Shown here one piece after another: positions 9,919-18,232 of a stretch of DNA of 64,000 nucleotides. The DNA is from Enterobacter cloacae (GTDB lineage: Bacteria > Pseudomonadota > Gammaproteobacteria > Enterobacterales > Enterobacteriaceae), in NCBI RefSeq assembly GCF_011078175.1, contig NZ_JAALCJ010000003.1, positions 248,001 through 312,000 on the forward strand, written 5' to 3'. Each line of letters starts with the position of its first letter. Within the stretch, counting starts at the first letter, position 1. A program made the translations under genes and the position numbers. The notes beneath the pieces are model-generated. The model searched no databases. It worked only from the letters and a program-made list of their open reading frames with translations, and had not been told where the DNA came from.

Positions 9919-11196
9919 ATGAAAGGTACCGTTTTTGCCGTGGCGCTAAACCACCAAAGCCAGCGCACAGCCTGGGCTGAGGCGTTTGAAAAGGCCCCCT
10001 ACAACACGCCGCCGAAAACGGCAGTGTGGTTCATCAAACCGCATAACACCGTGATCCGCACAGGCGATCCGATTCCCTTCCCGCAGGGGGAAACGGTGTT
10101 AAGCGGCGCAACGGTGGCGCTGGTGGTAGGCAAAACCGCCAGCAAGGTTCGCGTGGAGGACGCCGCAGCGTATATTGCCGGATATGCGCTGGCCAACGAG
10201 GTGAGCCTGCCGGAAGAGAGCTTCTACCGCCCGGCGATCAAGGCGAAATGCCGGGACGGATTCTGCCCGCTGGGCGAGCTGGTCAAGGTGGATAACGTGG
10301 ATAACCTGACCCTCATCACCGAGATTAACGGTCGCGAAGCGGACCACTGGAACACCGCCGATCTACAGCGTAACGCTGCCGAACTGCTGAGCGCCCTGAG
10401 CGAGTTCGCGACCCTCAATCCCGGCGATGCGATATTGCTCGGCACCCAGCACAGCCGCGTCGAGCTCCGCCCTGGAGACCGGGTACGCATTCTGGCAAAA
10501 GGGTTTCCGCCGCTGGAAAATCCGGTGGTGGATGAACGCGACATCGCTATCGCTCACCGCACGCCGCCGCACGCCACGCTGTTCGCCCTCGGCCTGAACT
10601 ACGCCGACCACGCCAGCGAGCTGGACTTCAAGCCGCCCACCGAGCCGCTGGTGTTTATCAAAGCGCCGAACACCTTTAATGGCGACAACCAGACCTCGGT
10701 GCGCCCAAACAACATTGAATACATGCACTACGAAGCGGAGCTGGTGGTGGTCATCGGTAAAACCGCGCGTAAGGTCAGCGAAGCCGAGGCGATGGACTAT
10801 GTTGCGGGCTACACGGTGTGCAACGACTATGCTATCCGCGACTATCTCGAAAACTACTATCGCCCGAACCTGCGGGTGAAAAGCCGCGACGGACTGACTC
10901 CCATCAGCCCGAACGTGGTGCCAAAAGCAGCCATCCCCGATCCGCACAACCTTCGTCTTCGCACCTACGTCAACGGTGAACTGCGTCAGGAAGGCACCAC
11001 GGCAGACCTGATCTTCAGCATCCCCTACCTGATTGCGTATCTGAGCGATTTTATGACCCTGCAACCGGGCGACATGATTGCCACCGGCACGCCGAAGGGA
11101 CTGTCCGACGTGGTACCGGGCGATGAGGTGGTGGTGGAAGTGGAAGGCGTGGGACGCCTGGTAAACCGAATTGTCAGTGAGGAGACAGCAAAATGA
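9919..11196 (+). CDS. hpaG: HpaG, bifunctional isomerase/decarboxylase (OPET decarboxylase and HHDD isomerase)
   Basis: 425 residues made of two fumarylacetoacetate-hydrolase-like repeats of ~200 residues each (starts KGTVFAVALNHQSQ and LFALGLNYADHASEL). The second repeat keeps the acidic metal-binding set (YMHYEAELVVVIGK, NDYAIRD); the first has the parallel NEVSLPEESFYRP. The enzyme decarboxylates 5-oxopent-3-ene-1,2,5-tricarboxylate and isomerises the product on the way to 2-oxohept-3-enedioate. First gene of the operon; its stop overlaps the hpaE start (ATGA). Expected to be repressed by HpaR. Confidence 0.94.
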   Translation: MKGTVFAVALNHQSQRTAWAEAFEKAPYNTPPKTAVWFIKPHNTVIRTGDPIPFPQGETVLSGATVALVVGKTASKVRVEDAAAYIAGYALANEVSLPEESFYRPAIKAKCRDGFCPLGELVKVDNVDNLTLITEINGREADHWNTADLQRNAAELLSALSEFATLNPGDAILLGTQHSRVELRPGDRVRILAKGFPPLENPVVDERDIAIAHRTPPHATLFALGLNYADHASELDFKPPTEPLVFIKAPNTFNGDNQTSVRPNNIEYMHYEAELVVVIGKTARKVSEAEAMDYVAGYTVCNDYAIRDYLENYYRPNLRVKSRDGLTPISPNVVPKAAIPDPHNLRLRTYVNGELRQEGTTADLIFSIPYLIAYLSDFMTLQPGDMIATGTPKGLSDVVPGDEVVVEVEGVGRLVNRIVSEETAK

Positions 11197-12659
11197 AAAA
11201 GATTAACCACTGGATCAACGGGAAAAACGTCGCCGGAAGTGAGTACTTCCACACCACTAACCCAGCCTCCGGCGAGGTGCTGGCAGAAGTGGCCTCCGGC
11301 GGCGAAGCCGAAATCCATCAGGCCGTTGCCGCCGCGAAAGAGGCGTTTCCGAAATGGGCCAATCTGCCGATGAAAGAGCGCGCGCGCCTGATGCGTCGCC
11401 TGGGCGATCTGATTGACCAGAACGTGCCGGACATTGCCGCGATGGAAACCGCCGACACCGGCCTGCCGATCCACCAGACCAAAAACGTGCTCATTCCGCG
11501 CGCCTCGCACAACTTTGAGTTCTTCGCCGAGGTATGCCAGCAGATGAACGGCAAAACCTACCCGGTTGACGACAAAATGCTCAACTACACCCTGGTGCAG
11601 CCGGTGGGCGTCTGCGCGCTGGTGTCGCCGTGGAACGTACCGTTTATGACCGCCACCTGGAAGGTTGCGCCGTGCCTCGCGCTGGGTAACACCGCGGTGC
11701 TGAAGATGTCTGAACTCTCCCCGCTGACCGCCGATCGTCTGGGCGAGCTGGCGCTGGAGGCGGGCATTCCGGCGGGCGTGCTGAACGTGGTGCAGGGCTA
11801 CGGCGCGACGGCAGGCGATGCGCTGGTGCGCCATCACGACGTGCGCGCCGTCTCCTTTACCGGCGGCACGGCCACCGGGCGAAATATTATGAAAAACGCC
11901 GGGCTGAAGAAGTATTCCATGGAGCTGGGCGGCAAATCCCCGGTGCTGATTTTCGAAGACGCGGACATCGAGCGCGCGCTTGATGCCGCTCTGTTCACCA
12001 TCTTCTCCATCAACGGCGAGCGCTGCACCGCCGGCTCGCGCATCTTCATTCAGCAGAGCATCTACCCGGAGTTCGTCAAACGCTTTGCCGAACGCGCCAA
12101 CCGCCTGCGCGTGGGCGACCCGACCGATCCGACCACCCAGATTGGCGCGCTCATCAGCCAGCAACACTGGGAGAAAGTCTCCGGCTATATCCGTCTCGGC
12201 ATTGAAGAAGGCGCGACCCTGCTGGCGGGCGGCCCGGACAAACCGACCGATCTGCCTGCGCATCTGAAGGGCGGCAACTTCCTGCGCCCGACCGTGCTGG
12301 CGGATGTCGATAACCGCATGCGCGTGGCGCAGGAGGAGATCTTCGGGCCGGTGGCCTGCCTGCTGCCGTTTAAGGATGAAGCGGAAGGCCTGCGCCTGGC
12401 GAACGACGTGGAGTACGGCCTGGCGTCGTATATCTGGACCCAGGACGTCAACAAAGTGCTGCGCCTGGCGCGCAACATCGAAGCGGGCATGGTGTTCGTC
12501 AACACCCAGAACGTGCGCGACCTGCGCCAGCCGTTTGGCGGCGTGAAGGCCTCCGGCACCGGGCGCGAGGGCGGCGAGTACAGCTTTGAGGTGTTCGCGG
12601 AGATGAAGAACGTCTGCATCTCCATGGGCGACCATCCGATTCCAAAATGGGGGATCTGA
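11193..12659 (+). CDS. hpaE: HpaE, 5-carboxymethyl-2-hydroxymuconate semialdehyde dehydrogenase
   Basis: 488 residues, aldehyde dehydrogenase superfamily. General base Glu245 in MELGGKSPV and nucleophile Cys278 in INGERCTAGSR are in place, with the NAD-binding region VSPWNVPF and GSTATGR-like SFTGGTATGR. It oxidises the ring-cleavage aldehyde made by HpaD, using NAD+. It overlaps hpaG by four bases and is followed two bases later by hpaD. Antisense to it runs a 536-codon open frame with no protein character. Confidence 0.95.
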   Translation: MKKINHWINGKNVAGSEYFHTTNPASGEVLAEVASGGEAEIHQAVAAAKEAFPKWANLPMKERARLMRRLGDLIDQNVPDIAAMETADTGLPIHQTKNVLIPRASHNFEFFAEVCQQMNGKTYPVDDKMLNYTLVQPVGVCALVSPWNVPFMTATWKVAPCLALGNTAVLKMSELSPLTADRLGELALEAGIPAGVLNVVQGYGATAGDALVRHHDVRAVSFTGGTATGRNIMKNAGLKKYSMELGGKSPVLIFEDADIERALDAALFTIFSINGERCTAGSRIFIQQSIYPEFVKRFAERANRLRVGDPTDPTTQIGALISQQHWEKVSGYIRLGIEEGATLLAGGPDKPTDLPAHLKGGNFLRPTVLADVDNRMRVAQEEIFGPVACLLPFKDEAEGLRLANDVEYGLASYIWTQDVNKVLRLARNIEAGMVFVNTQNVRDLRQPFGGVKASGTGREGGEYSFEVFAEMKNVCISMGDHPIPKWGI

Positions 12660-12661
12660 TC

Positions 12662-13513
12662 ATGGGTACATTAGCGTTAGCAGCAAAAATCACCCACGTC
12701 CCGTCAATGTATCTCTCCGAGCTGCCGGGGAAAAACCACGGCTGCCGTCAGGGCGCCATCGACGGGCACAAAGAGATCGGCAAGCGCTGCCGCGAGCTGG
12801 GCGTGGATACCATCATCGTCTTCGATACCCACTGGCTGGTGAACAGCGCCTATCACATCAACTGCGCGGACCATTTTTCAGGCGTCTACACCAGCAACGA
12901 GCTGCCGCACTTTATCCGCGACATGACCTACGACTACGACGGCAACCCGGCGCTCGGCCATCTGATTGCCGACGAGGCGGTGAAGCTTGGCGTGCGCGCC
13001 AAAGCGCACAACATCCCGAGCCTCAAGCTGGAGTACGGCACGCTGGTGCCGATGCGCTACATGAACCCGGATAAGCACTTCAAAGTGGTCTCCATCTCGG
13101 CGTTCTGCACCGTTCACGACTTTGCCGACAGCCGCAAACTTGGTGAGGCCATCGTCAGCGCCATCAAGAAATACGACGGCACCGTGGCGGTGCTTGCCAG
13201 CGGCTCGCTGTCGCACCGCTTTATCGACGACCAGCGCGCGGAGGAAGGGATGAACAGCTACACCCGCGAGTTCGACCGTCAGATGGACGAGCGCGTGGTG
13301 AAGCTATGGCGCGAAGGCCAGTTTAAGGAGTTTTGCAGCATGCTGCCGGAGTACGCCGACTACTGCTACGGCGAGGGCAACATGCACGACACGGTGATGC
13401 TGCTGGGCATGCTCGGCTGGGACAAATACGACGGTAAGGTGGAGTTTCTCACCGAGCTGTTCGCCAGCTCCGGCACCGGCCAGGTTAACGCCGTTTTCCC
13501 CCTGCCCGCGTGA
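12662..13513 (+). CDS. hpaD: HpaD, homoprotocatechuate (3,4-dihydroxyphenylacetate) 2,3-dioxygenase
   Basis: 283 residues from the ATG at 12662 (GTLALAAKITHVPSMYLSEL), identical in length to E. coli HpaD; an ATG five codons earlier overlaps hpaE and is not needed. It belongs to the class III (LigB-like) extradiol dioxygenases; the histidine-rich stretches KNHGCRQG, FDTHWLV and SLSHRFIDD supply the Fe(II) ligands and acid/base groups. Opens the aromatic ring of homoprotocatechuate with O2. Directly follows hpaE with a two-base gap. Confidence 0.95.
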   Translation: MGTLALAAKITHVPSMYLSELPGKNHGCRQGAIDGHKEIGKRCRELGVDTIIVFDTHWLVNSAYHINCADHFSGVYTSNELPHFIRDMTYDYDGNPALGHLIADEAVKLGVRAKAHNIPSLKLEYGTLVPMRYMNPDKHFKVVSISAFCTVHDFADSRKLGEAIVSAIKKYDGTVAVLASGSLSHRFIDDQRAEEGMNSYTREFDRQMDERVVKLWREGQFKEFCSMLPEYADYCYGEGNMHDTVMLLGMLGWDKYDGKVEFLTELFASSGTGQVNAVFPLPA

Positions 13514-13522
13514 GGAGCCACC

Positions 13523-13903
13523 ATGCCGCACTTTATTGCTGAATGTACCGACAACATCCGCGAGCAGGCCGACCTGCCTGGATTGTTCGCCAAAGTGAAC
13601 GAGGCGCTGGCCGCCACGGGCATCTTCCCGATTGGCGGCATCCGCAGCCGCGCCCACTGGCTGGATACCTGGCAGATGGCCGACGGTAAGCACGATTACG
13701 CCTTTGTGCATATGACGCTGAAGATTGGTTCCGGGCGCAGCCTGGAGAGCCGGGAAGCCGTGGGGGAGATGCTGTTTGGGCTTATCAAAGCGCACTTCGC
13801 GGAGCTAATGGCAAACCGCTATCTGGCGCTGTCGTTTGAGCTCGACGAGCTGCATCCGACGCTCAACTACAAGCAAAACAACGTGCACGCATTGTTTAAA
13901 TAG
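13523..13903 (+). CDS. hpaF: HpaF, 5-carboxymethyl-2-hydroxymuconate delta-isomerase
   Basis: 126 residues, tautomerase superfamily. After removal of Met1 the N-terminal proline (MPHFIAECTDNIREQAD) is the catalytic base. It converts the dienol form to the keto form between HpaE and HpaG. Nine bases after hpaD, with TGAGGAGCC ahead of the ATG. The following 239 bases before hpaH hold a duplicated repeat element rather than a gene. Confidence 0.94.
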   Translation: MPHFIAECTDNIREQADLPGLFAKVNEALAATGIFPIGGIRSRAHWLDTWQMADGKHDYAFVHMTLKIGSGRSLESREAVGEMLFGLIKAHFAELMANRYLALSFELDELHPTLNYKQNNVHALFK

Positions 13904-13914
13904 CGCGCGGATCG

Positions 13915-14123
13915 GTCCCCTCTCCCTCTGGGAGAGGGTCAGGGTGAGGGGAAATCGCTGCGGCCTGATGCCCTCACCCCAGCCCTCTCCCACGGGGAGA
14001 GGGAGAAAACCACATCGCGCTCGGTCTGTCCCCTCTCCCTTTGGGAGAGGGTTAGGGTGAGGGGAAATCGCTGCGGCCTGATGCCCTCACCCCGCCCCTC
14101 TCCCACGGGGAGAGGGAGAAAAC
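13915..14123. repeat. Tandem duplication (113-base period) of a paired hairpin element inside the hpa operon
   Basis: Two 96-base copies, 13915-14010 and 14028-14123, nearly identical, separated by 17 bases. Each copy contains CCCCTCTCCC/GGGAGAGGG, GGGTGAGGGG, the spacer AAATCGCTGCGGCCTGATG, CCCTCACCCC and CCCTCTCCC/GGGGAGAGGGAG, so each folds into two hairpins and as a whole into a cruciform. Located between hpaF and hpaH, both read rightward, so it could set unequal expression of the two operon halves. Same family as the elements at ~18.0, 23.1, 24.4 and 33.8 kb. Confidence 0.85.
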
Positions 14124-14142
14124 ACTACAACAGGATATCGCC

Positions 14143-14946
14143 ATGCTCGACAAACACACCCACACCCTGATCGCCCACCGTCTGCATCAGGCGGAACAAA
14201 CCCGAGAGCAGATCCGCGCGATCTCGCTGGACTACCCGGAGATCACCATTGACGACGCCTACGCCGTCCAGCGCGAATGGGTCAGCCTGAAGATCGCCGA
14301 AGGCCGCGTGCTGAAAGGCCATAAGATCGGCCTGACCTCCAAAGCAATGCAGGCCAGCTCGCAGATCAGCGAACCGGACTACGGCGCGCTGCTGGACGAT
14401 ATGTTCTTCCACGACGGCAGCGACATCCCCGCGGATCGCTTTATCGTCCCGCGCATCGAAGTGGAGCTGGCGTTCGTGCTGGCAAAACCGCTGCGCGGCC
14501 CGAACTGCACGATCTTCGACGTCTATAACGCCACGGATTACGTTATTCCCGCGCTGGAGCTGATCGACGCCCGCTGCCACAACGTTGACCCGGAAACCCA
14601 GCGCCCGCGCAAGGTATTCGACACCATCTCCGATAACGCTGCCAACGCGGGGGTGATCCTCGGCGGCCGCCCGATTAAGCCCGACGAGCTGGATCTGCGC
14701 TGGATCTCCGCCCTGCTCTACCGCAACGGCGTGATCGAAGAGACCGGCGTTGCCGCTGGCGTGCTTAACCACCCGGCGAACGGCGTGGCGTGGCTGGCGA
14801 ACAAGCTGGCGCCGTACGACGTGCAGCTGGAGCCGGGGCAGATCATTCTCGGCGGCTCGTTTACCCGCCCGGTGCCCGCCAGCAGAGGCGACACTTTCCA
14901 CGTTGACTACGGCAACATGGGCTCCATCAGCTGCCGCTTTGTGTAA
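14143..14946 (+). CDS. hpaH: HpaH, 2-oxohept-3-ene-1,7-dioate hydratase
   Basis: 267 residues of the MhpD/HpaH hydratase family (fumarylacetoacetate-hydrolase-like fold). Metal-binding acidic residues appear in [16 protein letters not shown] and [10 protein letters not shown]; the substrate loop [11 protein letters not shown] is typical. It adds water to the product of HpaG, giving 2,4-dihydroxyhept-2-enedioate for HpaI. Ten bases before hpaI. The preceding repeat element separates it from hpaF. Confidence 0.94.
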   Translation: MLDKHTHTLIAHRLHQAEQTREQIRAISLDYPEITIDDAYAVQREWVSLKIAEGRVLKGHKIGLTSKAMQASSQISEPDYGALLDDMFFHDGSDIPADRFIVPRIEVELAFVLAKPLRGPNCTIFDVYNATDYVIPALELIDARCHNVDPETQRPRKVFDTISDNAANAGVILGGRPIKPDELDLRWISALLYRNGVIEETGVAAGVLNHPANGVAWLANKLAPYDVQLEPGQIILGGSFTRPVPASRGDTFHVDYGNMGSISCRFV

Positions 14947-14956
14947 GGAGACCATC

Positions 14957-15751
14957 ATGCAAAATGCATTCAAAGCGGCGCTGAAAGCGGGCCGTCCGCA
15001 AATCGGCTTATGGCTGGGGCTGACCAGCAGCTACAGCGCCGAACTGCTGGCCGGTGCAGGCTTCGACTGGCTGCTGATCGACGGCGAACACGCGCCGAAC
15101 AGCGTGCAGACCGTCTTAACCCAATTGCAGGCCATCGCCCCTTATCCCAGCCAGCCGGTGGTGCGCCCGTCGTGGAACGATCCGGTGCAGATCAAACAGC
15201 TGCTGGACGTCGGCGCACAAACCCTGCTGGTGCCGATGGTGCAAAACGCCGAAGAAGCGCGGCTGGCGGTACGTGCCACCCGTTACCCACCGGCGGGCAT
15301 TCGCGGCGTCGGCAGCGCGCTGGCAAGAGCGTCGCGCTGGAACCGCATTCCTGACTATTTGCAGCAGGCTAACGACGCCATGTGCGTACTGGTGCAAATC
15401 GAAACCCGTGAGGCGCTGAAAAACCTGCCGCAAATCCTCGACGTGGAAGGCGTTGACGGCGTGTTTATCGGCCCGGCCGATCTCAGCGCCGACATGGGCT
15501 TTGCCGGCAACCCGCAGCACCCGGAGGTGCAGGCCGCTATTGAACAGGCTATCGCGCAGATCCTCCGCGCGGGCAAAGCGCCCGGCATCCTGATGGCGAA
15601 TGAGCAGCTGGCAAAACGCTATCTCAGCCTCGGCGCGCTTTTTGTCGCGGTCGGCGTGGATACCACCCTGCTCGCCCGCGGTGCGGAAGCGCTGGCGGCC
15701 CGCTTTACCGACGTCACCACAGCAGTTGATAACAATAAATCCGTCTACTAA
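14957..15751 (+). CDS. hpaI: HpaI, 4-hydroxy-2-oxoheptanedioate aldolase
   Basis: 264 residues from the ATG at 14957, preceded by AAGGAG; an in-frame open stretch runs back into hpaH without meaning. Class II (divalent metal) pyruvate aldolase of the HpcH/HpaI family: His45 in IDGEHAPN and Arg70 in VVRPSWND match the catalytic residues known in E. coli HpaI; the metal ligands are in VQIE and [10 protein letters not shown]. It splits the seven-carbon acid into pyruvate and succinate semialdehyde. The latter could be oxidised by the dehydrogenase at 26.9-28.3 kb. Confidence 0.95.
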   Translation: MQNAFKAALKAGRPQIGLWLGLTSSYSAELLAGAGFDWLLIDGEHAPNSVQTVLTQLQAIAPYPSQPVVRPSWNDPVQIKQLLDVGAQTLLVPMVQNAEEARLAVRATRYPPAGIRGVGSALARASRWNRIPDYLQQANDAMCVLVQIETREALKNLPQILDVEGVDGVFIGPADLSADMGFAGNPQHPEVQAAIEQAIAQILRAGKAPGILMANEQLAKRYLSLGALFVAVGVDTTLLARGAEALAARFTDVTTAVDNNKSVY

Positions 15752-15772
15752 ACGTAAGATCTGGAGCGCAGC

Positions 15773-17104
15773 ATGACGACCTCAAAAGCACTAGAACATC
15801 GCGTAATCAACAAGCTGTTCCGTCGTTTGATCGTGTTTCTGTTTATCCTGTTTGTTTTCTCGTTTCTCGACCGTATCAACATCGGCTTTGCCGGTCTGAC
15901 GATGGGTAAAGATCTGGGCCTCACCTCCACCATGTTTGGCCTGGCCGCAACCCTGTTTTACGTCACCTATGTACTGTGCGGGATCCCAAGCAACATCATG
16001 CTGGCGAAGATCGGCGCCCGCCGCTGGATCGCCGGGATCATGGTGGTGTGGGGCATCGCCTCTACCTGCACCATGTTCGCTACCAGCCCGGAAACGCTTT
16101 ATGTGCTGCGTATGCTGGTGGGCATCGCCGAAGCCGGTTTCCTGCCGGGGATCCTGGTCTATCTCACCTGGTGGTTCCCCGCTTATCACCGCGCCCGCGC
16201 TAACGCGCTGTTTATGATCGCCATGCCGGTCACCATGATGCTCGGTTCAATCCTCTCCGGATACATTCTGGCGATGGACGGGCTGTGGAACCTGAAAGGC
16301 TGGCAGTGGCTGTTTTTGCTTGAAGGGTTGCCGTCGGTAGTGCTTGGCGTAGTGACCTGGTTTTACCTTAACGACACGCCGGACCAGGCTACCTGGCTGG
16401 ATGATGACGAGAAGCAGGCGCTGAAAACCATGATCGCCCGCGAGCAGGAAATGGCCATTGCGCACGCCGCCACGCCGCGATCGACGCTGCGCGAAGTGCT
16501 GACGCCCGCCGTCCTGCTCTACACGCTGGCCTACTTCTGCCTGACAAATACGCTAAGTGCGATCAACATCTGGACGCCGCAGATCCTGCAAAGCTTCAAC
16601 ACCGGCAGCAGCAATATCGTGATTGGCCTGCTGGCGGCGATCCCGCAGTTTTGCACCATACTCGGGATGATCTGGTGGAGCCGCCGCTCCGACAGGATGA
16701 AAGAGCGAAAAAAGCACACCATTCTGCCATATCTGTTTGCGGCAGCGGGATGGATGCTGGCGTCGGCGACCGATCACAGCCTGATCCAGCTGCTTGGCAT
16801 CATCATGGCCTCAACCGGATCGTTTACCGCCATGGCGATATTCTGGACCACGCCGGATCAGGTGATTAGCCTGCAATCCCGCGCGGTGGCGCTGGCGGTG
16901 ATCAACGCCATCGGTAACGTCGGGTCTGCCGTCAGCCCGCTGCTGATTGGTATTCTGCGCGACGCGACCGGCAGCTTCAGCTCGGGATTGTGGTTCGTGG
17001 CGGGTCTGCTGGTGGTCGGCGCGCTGGTGCTCACGCGCATCCCGATGACGCGACAGGAGAGCCTGGAGCGCGAGCCGGACATCGCGGCGCAGAAGATCCA
17101 CTGA
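15773..17104 (+). CDS. hpaX: HpaX, 4-hydroxyphenylacetate permease (MFS)
   Basis: 443 residues with 12 predicted membrane segments, anion:cation symporter branch of the major facilitator superfamily (FLDRINIGFAGLTMGKDLGLT at the first loop; GARRWIAGIMVVWG; RMLVGIAEAGFLPG). Matches HpaX of E. coli W, which takes up 4-hydroxyphenylacetate. Lies 21 bases after hpaI and nine before hpaA, so it is made with the catabolic enzymes. Confidence 0.93.
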   Translation: MTTSKALEHRVINKLFRRLIVFLFILFVFSFLDRINIGFAGLTMGKDLGLTSTMFGLAATLFYVTYVLCGIPSNIMLAKIGARRWIAGIMVVWGIASTCTMFATSPETLYVLRMLVGIAEAGFLPGILVYLTWWFPAYHRARANALFMIAMPVTMMLGSILSGYILAMDGLWNLKGWQWLFLLEGLPSVVLGVVTWFYLNDTPDQATWLDDDEKQALKTMIAREQEMAIAHAATPRSTLREVLTPAVLLYTLAYFCLTNTLSAINIWTPQILQSFNTGSSNIVIGLLAAIPQFCTILGMIWWSRRSDRMKERKKHTILPYLFAAAGWMLASATDHSLIQLLGIIMASTGSFTAMAIFWTTPDQVISLQSRAVALAVINAIGNVGSAVSPLLIGILRDATGSFSSGLWFVAGLLVVGALVLTRIPMTRQESLEREPDIAAQKIH

Positions 17105-17113
17105 GGAGCCGCT

Positions 17114-18004
17114 ATGTGCCAGAGCCCCATCACCAACATCGACATCAGTAAAGATTACGATGAAAGTCTGGGCACCGACGACGTGCACTACCAGTCGTTT
17201 GCCCGCATGGCGGCCTTTTTTGGCCGCGACATGCAGGCGCACCGTCACGACCAGTATTTTCAGATGCATTTTCTCGACACCGGGCAGATTGAGCTCCAGC
17301 TCGACGACCACCGCTACTCGGTGCAGGCACCGCTGTTCGTCCTGACGCCGCCATCGGTGCCGCACGCGTTTATCACCGAATCCGACAGCGACGGCCACGT
17401 GCTGACGGTACGCGAGGATCTCATCTGGCCACTGTTAGAAGTACTCTACCCCGGCACGCGGGAAGCGTTCGGCCTGCCGGGGATCTGCCTGTCGCTTGCC
17501 GACAGGCCTGACGAGCTGGCGGCGCTGAAGCACTACTGGCAGCTCATTGCCCGGGAATCCACGGACCAGCTGCCGGGCCGTGAGCATACGCTGGTCCTTC
17601 TGGCGCAGGCGGTGTTTACCCTGCTGTTGCGTAACGCGAAGCTCGACGACCACGCTTCAGGCGGTATGCGCGGCGAGCTGAAGCTGTTCCAGCGCTTTAA
17701 TCAACTGATAGATGCTCATTACCATGAGCACTGGACGGTGCCGGAATACGCCAGCGAACTGCACCTCACCGAATCTCGCCTGACGGACATCTGCCGCCGC
17801 TTCGCCAACCGCTCGCCGAAACGGCTGATCTTCGACAGACAGCTGCGGGAGGCCAGACGGCTGCTGCTGTTTTCCGACAGTGCGGTCAGCGAGATTGCCT
17901 GGCAACTGGGGTTTAAAGATCCGGCCTATTTCGCCCGGTTTTTCAATCGCCTGACGGGGTGCTCACCCAGCGCGTACCGGGCGCAGAAAGTACCGGTGTC
18001 GTAA
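17114..18004 (+). CDS. hpaA: HpaA, AraC-family activator of hpaBC
   Basis: 296 residues: an N-terminal cupin effector domain (residues ~25-120; AHRHDQYFQMHFLDTGQIELQ) and a C-terminal AraC helix-turn-helix pair (~195-293; ESRLTDICRRFANRSPKRL and AWQLGFKDPAYFARFFNRLTG). In E. coli W HpaA with its aromatic effector activates the hydroxylase promoter in front of hpaB. Last gene of the hpaG-A operon and directly upstream of hpaBC. Confidence 0.94.
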   Translation: MCQSPITNIDISKDYDESLGTDDVHYQSFARMAAFFGRDMQAHRHDQYFQMHFLDTGQIELQLDDHRYSVQAPLFVLTPPSVPHAFITESDSDGHVLTVREDLIWPLLEVLYPGTREAFGLPGICLSLADRPDELAALKHYWQLIARESTDQLPGREHTLVLLAQAVFTLLLRNAKLDDHASGGMRGELKLFQRFNQLIDAHYHEHWTVPEYASELHLTESRLTDICRRFANRSPKRLIFDRQLREARRLLLFSDSAVSEIAWQLGFKDPAYFARFFNRLTGCSPSAYRAQKVPVS

Positions 18005-18005
18005 T

Positions 18006-18091
18006 TTCCCCTCACCCTAACCCTCTCCCCAAAGGGGAGAGGGAACGATGACACCCTCGCCCCTTTGGGGAGAGGACCGGGGTGAGGGGAC
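18006..18091. repeat. CCCTCACCC/GGGAGAGGG paired hairpin element between hpaA and hpaB
   Basis: CCCCTCACCCTAACCCTCTCCCC with GGGGAGAGGG, then a second inverted unit CCCCTTTGGGGAGAGGACCGGGGTGAGGGG. The outer arms CCCCTCACCC and GGGGTGAGGGG also pair. It follows the hpaA stop at once and lies ahead of the hpaBC promoter, so it may serve as terminator between the two operons. Confidence 0.75.
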
Positions 18092-18232
18092 AACGATCAC
18101 AAAACCAAATCTCTCACGAAAAGTACCTGCCGTTGTCCCAATCGTCCCTTCACGTTCCCCTCCGCGCACGCTTCAATTAAACAACAAAAACAAAACATAA
18201 ATTTAACAACCATCTTCCGATACGAGGTCCCT
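18092..18232 (+). promoter_or_regulatory. hpaBC promoter region
   Basis: 141 bases between the repeat element and hpaB, becoming AT-rich (18176-18215, many AAC/AAA steps). By analogy with E. coli W it should hold the HpaA-activated, CRP-dependent promoter; I do not see a clean TGTGA-N6-TCACA. CGAGGTCC precedes the hpaB ATG. Confidence 0.4.

Noticed and set aside
11025..12635. 536-codon open frame antisense to hpaE
   Set aside because: His/Gln/Arg-rich shadow of a GC-rich gene; hpaE has all catalytic motifs in the other frame.
13915..14123. Possible CRISPR-like or satellite array
   Set aside because: Only two copies, internally palindromic, direct tandem with a 17-base gap; same elements occur singly elsewhere, so it is a duplicated intergenic repeat.
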